Shown: piece after piece, positions 52,869 to 63,380 of the stretch
Layout: the number at the start of each line of letters is the position of its first letter
How positions within the stretch are numbered: the stretch's first letter is position 1
Source of the DNA: Balamuthia mandrillaris
Taxonomy: Eukaryota; Discosea; Longamoebia; Balamuthiidae
Reading direction: 5' to 3'
Length of the DNA: 64,000 nt
Assembly (NCBI GenBank): GCA_031835245.1
Contig: JAVKOQ010000069.1
Span: forward strand, 124,001 to 188,000
Notes under the pieces: generated by a model
Told to the model about the DNA's origin: nothing
Database searches by the model: none
What the model saw: only the letters and a program-made list of their open reading frames with translations
Position numbers and translations under genes: made by a program

Positions 52869-54774
52869 ATGAAGCTATCGCTGCTGCTTCTGTGGGGAGT
52901 TGCCCTGGTGGCGGTGCCAGGGGCGTTAGCAGCAAGGGGTAGCTATGATCCCACTTGGTCTTCTTTGGATGCACGCCCTCTGCCTCAATGGTACGACGAC
53001 GCCAAGTTTGGCATCTTCATCCACTGGGGCGTTTTCAGTGTTCCTTCCTACACTTGCGGGTCCGCTCTCTCTCCCTTGTGTCTACGCTTCTCTGTTATTC
53101 TCTTTCTTCTTACCACAATGAGCAGATCTACCGCAGCAGAATGGTACTGGTGGGGCTTGAGGGGAGCGAAGGAGGCATGCATCGTCCAGTTTCACAACCG
53201 TACCTATGGCCCAAACTTCAAGTATGCCGACTTTGCCCCTCAGTTCAAGGCCTCCCTCTTCGACGCCGATCAGTGGGCCGCTCTTTTTAACCGCAGCGGT
53301 GCCAAGTATGTGGTCCTTACTTCCAAGGTAGTTCGCTTCTTTCTTGTTGCATATGTTAGTGCTCTTGTTCTGTTAAGATCTCAAACGTGTTTGTTTGTAC
53401 TCCTTATTGCCTTTGCGTTCTCTTCCTTTCTTTTTGCAAAGCATCATGACGGCTTTTGCAACTGGCCCTCTGCTCAAAGTTGGAACTGGAACAGCGAGGA
53501 CACGGGTCCGCACCAAGACAATGTTGGCCTTATCACCAACGCCGTTCGCAAAGTCGGTCTTAGAATGGGTCTCTATCACAGGTAGGAGCTTTTGTGTTAC
53601 GTCTTTGTGGTTGTGTCCCCTTCCTTCTTCTCTCATTTCTTAACACAGAAGCAAACAAGTCTGTTTGAGTGGTTCAACCCGCTTTACCTAAAGGACAAAG
53701 CGAGCCAAGGCAAAACCCAAGACTATGTCAACACCATCCTCCTTCCTCAACTTCAGGACCTGGTGCTGACCTACAAACCAGAGGTAGTGTGGTCGGACGG
53801 TGACTGGGAGATGAACGACACCTACTGGCGTTCCCGTGAGTTCTTGGCTTGGCTCTACAACGACAGTCCCGTAAAAGACGAAGTGGTCGTCAACGATCGA
53901 TGGGGAAGTGGAGACACCTGCAAGCATGGAGGATATTATACTTGCAGCGATAGATACAATCCTGGCAAGCTGCAGACTCATAAATGGGAGAATGCCCTTA
54001 CCATTGATAAGCGCACTTGGTTCGTTCTTCTTTGGTCTTTTATTCTTTTTGTTTACTAACATGGCACAACAGGGGATATGCTCGAAACTCTTACTTGGAT
54101 GACTTTCTCAGCATAAACGAACTTGTTTACCAACTCGTATCAACGGTATTACTTTGCACCATTACCATCATTACTGCTGAAAACATAAACATCGCTGATG
54201 CTTGTTTTGTTTATTTCCAAACAGGTCAGTTGTGGAGGCAACATGTTGCTTAACGTTGGGCCTACTCCAGAAGGCACCATCACCCCTATCTACCAAGAGA
54301 GGTTAGCAGCTCTCTCTCTCTCTCTCTCTCTCCTCTCTCACTCTCTCTCTGATTCCCTCGGCTTTTGCTGCTCTTCCATCAAACTTAAACGATACAAACA
54401 GACTCGTTCAGTTGGGAGAGTGGCTAGGCATTAACGGAGAAGGCATCTATGCCAGCAAACCATTCCGAGCCCAAAACGACACGGCAGCAGGCACCCTCTG
54501 GTACACCGCCTCCAAGAGCCAAGCCAACCAGGTCTACGCCATCTTCCTCGAATGGCCCAGAGCGGATGCCCCACTGGTCTTGACCCAACCCAAGCTCGCC
54601 CTTGGGGTCTCCAAGGTCTCTCTTTTGGGCGTGGCTTCAGCTTCAGACTTGCCTTGGAGGTATCGAGGCGGCGACGAAGGCGGCATCGAAGTACAGTTGC
54701 CCACGTTGGCTTCTTTGCCTCCGCTGTTGCAAGGCCAAAGCGGTTGGACGCTACGCCTCACTCAAGCCTATTAA
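52869..54774 (+). CDS. FUCA1: Secreted/lysosomal alpha-L-fucosidase (GH29)
   Basis: It removes alpha-L-fucose from glycoconjugates. Start ATG 52869 with a signal peptide ([20 protein letters not shown]). The GH29 core is in order: [65 protein letters not shown], and [12 protein letters not shown] in which the second-last Asp region holds the nucleophile. Then [10 protein letters not shown] and [18 protein letters not shown]-terminal beta-sandwich ends LRLTQAY at TAA 54772. Seven or eight exons, with phase-consistent joins (for example YHR/SLFEW near 53647). One intron has (CT)n (54309-54350). Potential N-glycosylation sites are seen, such as NRT and NDT. Confidence 0.93.
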
Positions 54775-54820
54775 AGGCAGCATGCCTGCACTCTCGTTGC
54801 GCCTTCTCACACCAGAAGGA

Positions 54821-54877
<57 letters not shown>

Positions 54878-54882
54878 GAGAC

Positions 54883-54913
<31 letters not shown>

Positions 54914-55585
54914 AAGAGAGCAGAACAGGAAACACAAACAAAAAAAGTGGAGAAAAGGACGAGAATTCGGTTCCCGGAATAAAGTGAACAACCAAGGTCA
55001 TTTTTTTCGTAACGCTGTGTAGCGACCAGAGTTTTTGTGTGGAGTTGCCCGCAAAGTGGTGTAAACTCTGGCTATTTTTTTTTTTTTTTTGTTGATCAAC
55101 CGGAGGAGGAGGACTCGGACAACCCACCACTTGGACCACTTGTATTTTTTTTTTTATTTTTCGTGGGTTTCCTCCCCCTTTCCCTTCCCTGCCGTTCCCT
55201 TGTCCTCCCAGCAGGGCTGCCTTGTCATCGGCTTTCTATTTTTTTCCAGGTTTCCTGTCTGTTTCCCTTTTTATTTTATTTTTCTCTTATTTTTTCACTT
55301 TTTCATTTTTTTTGTGTTCCTTTTTTTTAAACATAACAACAAACAGAACAGAGACGACAACAACAACCACACCGACGAGCTCTTTTGCTTCCTTTGTTCT
55401 TTTTTGTTTTTTTCTCCTTCAACACCTGCTTTTTTTTTTTGTTTGGGTGAACATCTTTCATTTGGAAAAAAAAAAATCTCCAAAGTTTTTTATTTTTTTT
55501 TGGGTGACTAGTCCACCTTCTACCGACCCACCAACTTGGACGAAACGAACGAACGGTGCAAGAAAAAACGACAAAAGTTTATAAC
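54775..55585. other. Intergenic spacer between fucosidase and the R3H gene
   Basis: About 810 bases without a supportable gene. A (GA)n-rich tract at about 54829-54914 is purine-rich on the strand of both neighbours, unlike the intronic tracts. AATAAA at about 54978 may serve the fucosidase. From about 55070 to 55500 the sequence is T-rich with homopolymers, probably the R3H promoter and 5' leader. Confidence 0.5.
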
Positions 55586-56994
55586 ATGGCAGCTGTAGAA
55601 GTGGAAAAAATTACTACTACTCTTACTTGGCATCTGTACGATCATCGCCTGCAATGAGATTTTTGATTAGGAGTAGCTGATTTTCTCTTTTTTTTTCCCC
55701 CCAAAGTCCGGACACGGAAAGCGCTACCGTTGTATCCAGTGTTACTCAAGTAGCGTCTGAATCTCGCAGGAAAAAGAAATGTAAGTTTAAATCGCACATC
55801 AGATGATTACACCCCTGATTTTCAATTTGTTTTTTTTGCCGTATTTTCTCTACTCACCACCGACGCACCAGGGGTTCCTCGTCGCGATTCTTTGGCTTAC
55901 CGGCAACGCAAGGGCAAACGGGGTTCCCGTCGGTTCCAACGTTTCATGAATGGTGAGTCCGGTGAACCACAACCCGCTCACCATCATTCTATTTATTCTC
56001 TATCTCTCTTTTCGATGACAAATTTCAAAGCTACATCAAAGAACACAAGAGATTGAGAGAAAAGAGAAAAAGAAAGAGAAAAATAGAGCAAAAGAGAAGA
56101 GGAGGGCAACTGCAGACTTTTCTTATGATCTGATCTGATTTCGAAAACCCTCTAATCCCTATTCAACCTTCTCTCAAGCGCTTGAGATCGGAGCCACTCT
56201 GGAAACATGGGAGTACGATGAGGAATTCATGGAGCAGCTGACATGGCATCCCGAGTGGAAGTCCGTGTTCGAGCTGCTGTTCACGTCGGAGACCAACAAG
56301 CGCATCTGGGAGCCCTTCCGCGACATCACGGAAGAGGAGCAAGACGAGCTTCTTAACTGGCTCTGCGGTTCTGCCGATTTTGCAGCTGCTAAGGAGCGCC
56401 ATGGTACGTTCTCCATTCATCTTTTATGTTTCTTCTTCACCTCTTACTCACCGTCTTTTTGATTCCTTTATTTTATTTCCCTCCCGCTCCACAACAGCGT
56501 CCGCCAAGCAAGAAGCAATGAAAGCAGCGGAGAAGCTGTTCCTTGACATCGATCGCTCTACCAGAGATCTCCTGAAAGAGAACTTTGGCTACAACTCAAG
56601 CCTTGTCGAGCACCTAGAAGCTTTTATCATGCCTCTCATCTACGGCTTTGTAGATATGGAGAGCGGGGAGGACGAAGCGAAAAAGAGCAACACTCACTTC
56701 AAGAGCATCAAGCACTCGGGTGAAGACCTTCACCTCGTCTTCAACGACTCTCGAGACCGCAAAGTCTGTCACGGCGTTTGCAAGTACTACTCTCTGAAGA
56801 GCAGCAGTAAGAACAAGCTTGGAAAGAGGATCACCGTCATTTCCAAACCTTCTCCATCCTCTTCCTCCAAACGCAACAACGAGAAAAAGAAGAAGGACTC
56901 CTCCTCTACTTTTCCTGATGCAGCTTTACTTTCGGAGTACCTTCACTACAACTTGAACCAACAAAAACAACAACAAGCTGCGTCAACCAACTAA
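55586..56994 (+). CDS. R3H-domain protein with R3H-associated N-terminal region (R3HDM4-like)
   Basis: Exon 1 (ATG 55586, MAAVEVEKITTTLTWHL) ends at GTACGATC. Exon 2 gives PDTESATVVSSVTQVASESR, exon 3 gives VPRRDSLAYRQRKGKRGSRR ahead of FQRFMN, and exon 4 gives ALEIGATLETWEYDEEFMEQ. The basic RRxSLAxRQRK block is the R3H-associated N-terminal domain. The last exon contains FNDSRDRKVCHGVCKYYSLK, where R-x3-H (RKVCH) marks the R3H fold that binds single-stranded nucleic acid. A Ser/Lys tail follows to TAA 56992. About 290 residues. Likely nuclear. The specific role is unknown; R3HDM4 itself is poorly characterised. Confidence 0.7.
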
Positions 56995-57626
56995 AGGTTT
57001 GCGACAGTTTAGTGGAGTGAGCTCTTTGAGTGGACGCTCTGGTCTGTCAGCAGCAACTTTTTGTTTTCGTTTTTGAAGAGCTCACTCTTTGTTTCTGTTT
57101 TTTTGTAGTTGAATGTGTAACTTGCTTGTAAAAATTCATTGGCTTGCTGATGCTCTGCTATCTACTTTGTAATTGGTGTTATCTTTTGTATACAAAACAA
57201 AAAACAAAAAAGCATAATAAACGAACGTTTGGGGTGCTCTTCTGACTCTTTCTCTCTCTCTCTCTCTTGGAGCCAAAGCTTTCGTTACGCATGCACGCAT
57301 TTATTGTCGATTATCAAGCCAAGGATTATCGACAGAAAAACCAAATTATTTTTCGTCGACGTGCGGAAAGATAAAGAAAATGTGTGGACGTGGCTTTCTC
57401 TGAAGGTGAAGATAAAGAGACGTAAGCAAACCCGGTGCCGTTGACTGCCACTACTTCTTTTACCTGAATGGTACGCCCGCCTCGGTTCTATTTTTATTGT
57501 TCTTCTTGCATAAAAGTCTTGTCTTATTTTTTTTTCCTCTCTCTCTCTCTTCACAACAACAAAAACAAAACCGTCTTCCTCGTGAAACTCAAACCCCACT
57601 CGCCCAACCGTATATCGCAACACACA
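56995..57626. other. Intergenic spacer with GTCGAC site
   Basis: About 630 bases, no supportable gene. AATAAA at about 57216 suits the R3H gene. GTCGACG at 57355 lies 267 bases before the AAA ATPase start, and TTGTCGATTATC occurs 50 bases upstream of it. Confidence 0.45.
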
Positions 57627-58728
57627 ATGTGGAGCTGGTTAGGAAGAAGTCAAACCGAGGACAACAACAACCTCCCATCTCTGCCGTCGGAAGGAGGAGC
57701 TTCCTCCTCCTCCAGCGAATCGGATGACGGCGGGGATAGCGAGACTTTAGTGCAGGAGGAAGAAGGCCGCTCCTCCATCAGAAGGAAGAGCAAGAGCAAG
57801 AACAAGAAATCGTTCACCTCTTTTCCTGAGGAAGAGAAGGAGAAAGACTCACCCAAAAAGAAAAGCCACAAAAAGAAGAAGGGAAAGGAAAAGGGACTGA
57901 AGAAGAAGTACCGCGGCAAAGGCAAACCCAGCTCCATCCGTGAGAGCTTCATCGATGTCGGCCGCAACAGGATCGACTTCTCCAAGAAGGCCACTCACGA
58001 GGACAAGGAGCAGGAGAGAGAAAGAAAGATCGTGGACAACAAGTTCTTCAAGGTGAAGGAAACGGACGTGTTCGACCCTGAGACAGGTCTCACCGTCGAC
58101 ACCAACACCGTTATTGTGGTCAAGGACGTCTCCTTGACGCAGACCCTGTCCAGCTTCGACTTGTTGATGACGGGCGTGGAGAAGCAGACGGGATGGTTCT
58201 CTGGCAATAGGCGACTGCCTATCTTCTCAGCGGAGAGCTTGGCCATGCGAGTGGCTGCCTTGAGAGAGATGAGCCTTTCCTACAACACGCCTCAATACAA
58301 GGCCTTGTTGGAGTGGCTGGAGGAGTATTATCATCAGCTGGTGGCGAAGATCGAGGAACAGCTGGAGGAGGGCAAGATCAGCTTCTTTGGTTTGTGGTAC
58401 CTCTTTGAGAAGGGCAACCGCTTCAGTGCTACGGTAGGCAGAGGACAAACTGTTGGATCTCATGTTTGTATGTTACTTCTCTCTCTCTCTCTCTCTCTCT
58501 CCACCTTTTTTCTTCCATCTTAACTTTTGTATTCTGTTCGCGTTGGTCGCTTTAGTGCACATGAGATACAGCAACACCATGATGGGATACGTGTTCCAGT
58601 TGCAAGGCGAGTTTGTTAAGTCCGATGGACTCTCTTTCTTTACCGAAAAGCAATCCTTTTCTATTGGTTTCTTCCCACAGCTCAAGGTACTATGCAAACA
58701 CTTCGTCCTTCCTGAACACGTATTTAAT

Positions 58729-58764
<36 letters not shown>

Positions 58765-60285
58765 AAAAATATAGGAAGTCTTGTCTCTTTCGATACAGCC
58801 AATGACACAGGAAGTTTTGGACGTCCTCAGTGAAAGGGGCAGCCTCTTTGCTAAAATTGCGCTAAACCACAGTTTCATGAACTATACTCGTTTCATGGCA
58901 TACAGATCGTCACCTCTTCGCGTGAATTACTTTAAGGTACTCTCTCTCTCTCTCTCTCTCTCTTCTCCCTCCTTTTTCCTCCTTTTACTGTGAGGTTCAA
59001 ACTAATCCCGTTTGTATAGGCGGATGGTAGGGTGATGGTTGACATTGCGACCTTCAATCGGATGAACCCAGAGTATTACGAGTTTGGCAACAATAACAAT
59101 ATGGCGCATGCTCAAAACCTTCGTCAAAACCATCAACTCGATAGGCAACAACAAATGTTGAACTCGGTGCTCTACAACAACGCCCAGGGCGAAGTTCAAA
59201 CAGCTGCTCAGGAAATGACGCAGCAATTGGCAAACAACGGCGGAGTTACCAGCAACTCCCAATCTATGCGTTTGACACCAGACATGTACTACATGACGTG
59301 GCCCATGGTTGCTGGTTTTAGCTTTGCTGCTAAACGCTGGGGTGAAATCATCATTGAGTAAGTATTAATGCTTTTCACACTTTCTTGTTTACTTGTCTTG
59401 GATGTCTAACAACCTTTTGATGATCGTAAATGCAGCAATTTGAGTGATATCCGTTTTGATGACACAGCATACGAAAACTTGGTATTGCCAGCTGAAAAGA
59501 AGTCGCTCATTAAGGCCTTAGTGGAGGACAACCGCGGCGAGCAGGACGAGCGGGCAACTGACCTCATCTCTGGCAAAGGTGGCGGTGTCATCTTCCTGCT
59601 GCATGGTCCTCCTGGCGTGGGTAAGACTCTCACTGCAGAGGCCATCGCGGAGCTTCTTCATCGTCCTCTGTACAGTGTTTCAGTTGGTGAGTTGGGAACG
59701 ACAGCAGAAAGCTTGGAGCAGAAGCTGCAAGAAGTCTTGGAGCTGGCAAGTATCTGGAATGCAGTGGTGCTCATCGATGAGGCGGACATTTTCTTAGAGA
59801 AGAGGACAGCACACGACATCTTGAGGAATGCCATGGTTGGCATCTTCTTGCGCAAACTAGAGTACCACCAAGGCGTGCTCTTCCTCACCACAAACAGGTT
59901 TGTTTATTGTTTTGGTATTTGTTTCTTCACTTCTGGTTCCTAACCTATTCTTTTTTTCAAAAGGGTAAAATGCTTTGACCCAGCATTCAACAGTCGCATT
60001 AGCGTGGCCATCAAATACCCTGACTTGGAGGAAGAGGCCAGGGCGGAAGTATGGAAGAACTTGCTTTCTAATAATACCACCAACAGTGATCTGGCGAAGG
60101 GCAGCCAGGAGCTCGCCAAGTATCCAATGAACGGAAGGCAGATTCGCAGCACCATCCGTTTGGCGATGGCTCTCGCCAGAAGCCAAAACACAGAAATCAA
60201 CGACCAACACGTTGCCCTTACGGTCAAAATGGCCAAAGAATTCGACCAAGACCTACTTGCCGAAGAGCAGGCAGGTGACTATTGA
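57627..60285 (+). CDS. AAA+ ATPase of the DUF7025-containing type
   Basis: ATG 57627 (MWSWLGRSQTEDNNN). The first ~130 residues are disordered and Lys/Ser-rich. A conserved N-terminal domain follows (AHMRYSNTMMGYVFQ-like region, then ADGRVMVDIATFNRMNPEYY and MTWPMVAGFSFAAKRWGEII), the layout of the DUF7025-AAA proteins best known from fungi. The AAA module has Walker A LLHGPPGVGKTLTAEAIAEL, Walker B AVVLIDEADIFLEKR, sensor-1 Asn in VLFLTTNRVKCFD, and Arg finger region FDPAFNSRISVAIKY. The lid ends QAGDY at 60285. About seven exons with GTAGGC, GTACTA, GTACTC, GTAAGT and GTTTGT donors; several introns hold (CT)n. Hexameric ATPase by family, substrate unknown. No membrane span or presequence. 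Confidence 0.85.
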
Positions 60286-60567
60286 TGTTTTTTCAAAGTC
60301 AAAGACTCTTTGTTGTATAGAAACAAAAAAAAAAGCTCGTCATCTACCTTGCCTTGTCTGTTCAAATGCTAGCACCACACCCTCTCTGCCCCCTCCCTCC
60401 CAGCGTTGAAGCCGGGAGGGCCCGGCAGTCGTGTGCTTGTCTGCGTGACCCAAGCGCAAAACTTTTGTGATGATAATTCAAAAGTATTAGGTTGGGTATT
60501 TCGGTTAGGGAGAGCATTTTGGGGAAAAAGAAGAGAAGAGGGCCAGAGAGGAAGACAAAGAAACACC

Positions 60568-60738
60568 ATGGGGAAGCAGAGAGAAGACAAAGCACCGATG
60601 GAAGAGGAGGCAGAACAACAAGAAAGAGAGGAGGGGGAGGAGGAGGACGAAGCACAAGAGCAAAATGGAGAATCATCAGCAGAAAGCAAACAAAAACCTC
60701 CCAAACCAAACCCGTTCGTAGTTTCTTTGTTCTGGAAG

Positions 60739-60811
<73 letters not shown>

Positions 60812-61321
60812 GTTGACCTCTCCTCCACAGACACAGAGATGTTGGCTTGAAGTTTCGGAATTACACACCCAAAGATACGGTTTTAAGAGAACTCAAATTG
60901 CCTACACCTCCTCTTCCCTCCATGGTCCATGAAATCACTGTTAAACTGCATCAAATCACTGTACAACAAGATGTGCGTTTCGTTGAACCTCTCCTCTTTC
61001 CCACTCACTCTCCCTCTCCTCTCTTTTCAAGCACTCTTTCACCTACTTACCCTTCTTGTTGTTCCAACAGGATGTGCTTAACTTGGCACCGAAGAAACCA
61101 AACTGGGATCTAAAACGTGACGTGGAGAAGAAGCTAGACATTCTGGAAAAACGGACCCAAAGAGCTCTCTATGAGATGCTGAGTATGTTTCTCTCCCTCC
61201 TGAATTCATCTCCCAACTGAACATTTGTTTGCTTCAAGTGCTGACCATTGTTTTTGCTACCTGCTCTTTATCAAACAAACCAACAGAAGAGAAGCTAGAA
61301 AAGGAAGAACAATCACAATAA
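60568..61321 (+). CDS. CCDC12: Spliceosome-associated protein CCDC12/Cwf18
   Basis: Cwf18/CCDC12 is an NTC-related spliceosome subunit. ATG 60568 opens an acidic N-terminus (GKQREDKAPMEEEAEQQERE). Exon 2 begins DVGLKFRNYTPKDTVLRELK, the family signature. The last exons give LNLAPKKPNWDLKRDVEKKL and LEKRTQRALYEMLKEKLEKE, ending SQ at TAA 61319. Short length, about 150 residues, is typical. The first intron is mostly (CT)n (about 60741-60811). The first donor is probably GTTCGT, placing CCA across the junction. The stop TAA is inside AATAAA. Convergent with NOB1, with a 67-base gap. Confidence 0.85.
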
Positions 61322-61388
61322 AAGGAATGACTATGGCTATGAGACTAAAAAGTGATAAGGCGGAGTGTAGCAGAACGTGACTTTTTTT

Positions 61389-63139
61389 TCAGTTGAGACT
61401 TCCGGCCTTCTTCTTCCTCTTGCCGGTCCTTTTTTTGCTTTCGTTGGGATTCCTTCGCCCATAGCCAACAACAACCTTCCCTCCTGTGTGCAATAGATGG
61501 TCTTTCCGTGGGGCAAAGAAATGAAAATCGGGGTCTTCCATCGGGTCTTTCTCTTTCTTTCTTCTTCGCGGCAGCTCGTCTTCTCGCAGAACCAGCTTGT
61601 TTGGCTCTCTTCCTCCTTTTGGTTGTGGAATAGAATACTTCAAAGGGAGAGAGAACAAAGATAGGAGGAGAGAGAGAGAGAGAGAGAGAGAAAGCGTCAA
61701 TGGGCACAACAGAGGCAACAAGAGAAAGAGGAAGTGAAGTACCTTGGTACCACGGAGGCGATGTTGATAGTTACGCTTGAGGTGGAGATGTATCTGGCCG
61801 TTGGAGTCCATAGTGTAGGCTACTTTGTGGAGAGAAGCATTGCCGCAACTTGGGCAGAACTGCTTATCCATTTCGTTGGTCAACCTGGTAGAAGGGGGGG
61901 TAGGATATTAGCTACCAGATGTTTGCGGGAAGATATAGACAAGAAATAGGTACTTGTAACAAGCTTGGCATCGTAGAATAAACTTTTTGAGCTTCTTGAT
62001 GACCATACCATCCACTGAAACCAGGTTAAGGCCCATTTGCAAAAGTACGTTTTGCATGGCGTAGTCAGTGGTCATGCAACCAACCTTGGCCTCTCCCCAT
62101 CCGTTTTTGGAGAGCTGCGTTCCCATTCGCTTCCTGTTGACTTCAGCCAAGTTGTCAGGGGTGATCCATCCACCTTCGTCATCGTTATCAGCGTCGGCAC
62201 TACTACCTTCTTGGCTGTCGCGGTAGTCGACAGGTGGAGTAGCTTTGTCGCCGGAAGAAATGGTGGAAGAGGGAGTGGAATTGGAACTAGCAGGCTTGTC
62301 TTCGGTGGGTGTCTGTTCTTCTGTCTTTGTTTCTGCTACTGTGCTGGAGTCTGATGTTTTTTCTTTGGGCTCTTCTTCCTTTATCTTCTCTGCTTCCGTT
62401 TCTTGATCTGTGTTGCTTTGTGTGGTAGCGGCGGTTTGGGTGGTGGATTGTTGCTTGACTGGTTGTTGGCGTTCTGGAGCAGGTTTGGCAGGTCCATTGG
62501 CAATGTCTGCCCAAGACCGTGTTGGGAGCACTTTGGCTGGTTGGGGGTGCGGTTGCTTTTCCTGTTCCGTTTTTGGGACCACTTCAGTTTCCTCTCCCTC
62601 TTCTTTCTGCTGCGTCCTCTCTTCCGACAAGCCATCAACAGGCGTGGCGGAGTTGTGAGTCGTTGTGTTTGCTTGTTGTGGCGCGGCGGAGGAGCGGTTA
62701 GGCGTGCGTTTGGCCATGCTGGCTGGAATTGTGCGCAGATGGTCGACAGTTCCTTTGACTTCTCGTTCCAACATGTAGGTTAGCGCTAAGACCTTCAAAT
62801 CTACCGCAGAGAGACTGGCATAGTCCCCTGTCTTCTTCGCAAAGCTTACCACTGAAAACGACAAAATAACAGTTAATCTTTCACTTTGGGAACAAAAGTG
62901 GTGCCAAAGACCTTTGCCAAACAAGACGTACCTGCCCTAAGGTCCTCCTTGGTTGGGTCCAACACTTGGATGTCCACAGGAAGCAGCTGCAACAAGCCGC
63001 GCGCCTGTTTGTCTCGCACCTCCGTCAGGACCTCTCTCACCGTGGCTATTTTTTTGGAAAACTGTTCCAACCTTACGCCCTTGATGAATGCTGCGGTGTC
63101 AACCACCAGCCATGATGCCTCCTCTGTGTGCTTGCTCAT
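61389..63139 (-). CDS. NOB1: Ribosome-biogenesis endonuclease NOB1
   Basis: NOB1 is the PIN-domain nuclease that cuts 20S pre-rRNA to make mature 18S rRNA. Start ATG 63139 (MSKHTEEASWLVVDTAAFIK), with the PIN active-site Asp in WLVVDTAAFI. TGDYASLSAVDLKVLALTYM holds further acidic residues. A long low-complexity linker (Thr/Glu/Lys/Pro-rich) separates PIN from the C-terminal zinc ribbon: FILRCQACYK, then after an intron QFCPSCGNASLHKVAYTMDS. NYQHRLRGTKYSIPQPKGGR is the conserved post-ribbon segment. Stop TGA 61389 follows KKKAGSLN. About four exons; one intron has (GA)n on the + strand. The linker is longer than in yeast. Confidence 0.93.
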
Positions 63140-63380
63140 TGTGGCAGCAACTTAAGGATGTGTGTGCTTCTGTGTCGGTGTGTGGGTCGAAAAGGGGGGC
63201 AGTGGCACCAACTTTCCTCTTTCTTTCCTCTTCTCTTTTCCTTCTTATTTCGCAAAATTCGTTTACGCACACACCCCGGGTTCGACTCCAAAGGGCAACA
63301 AGATTTGTAGTCAATTTCTTTATTTGATTTTTTGTATTGTATTGTATTGTGACCTTTGTTTGCCTCATCCCGCTCCCACC

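Noticed and set aside
60362-60868. Minus-strand frame crossing the CCDC12 first exon and its intron
   Set aside because: It includes the CT tract read antisense, and CCDC12 motifs lie on the plus strand.
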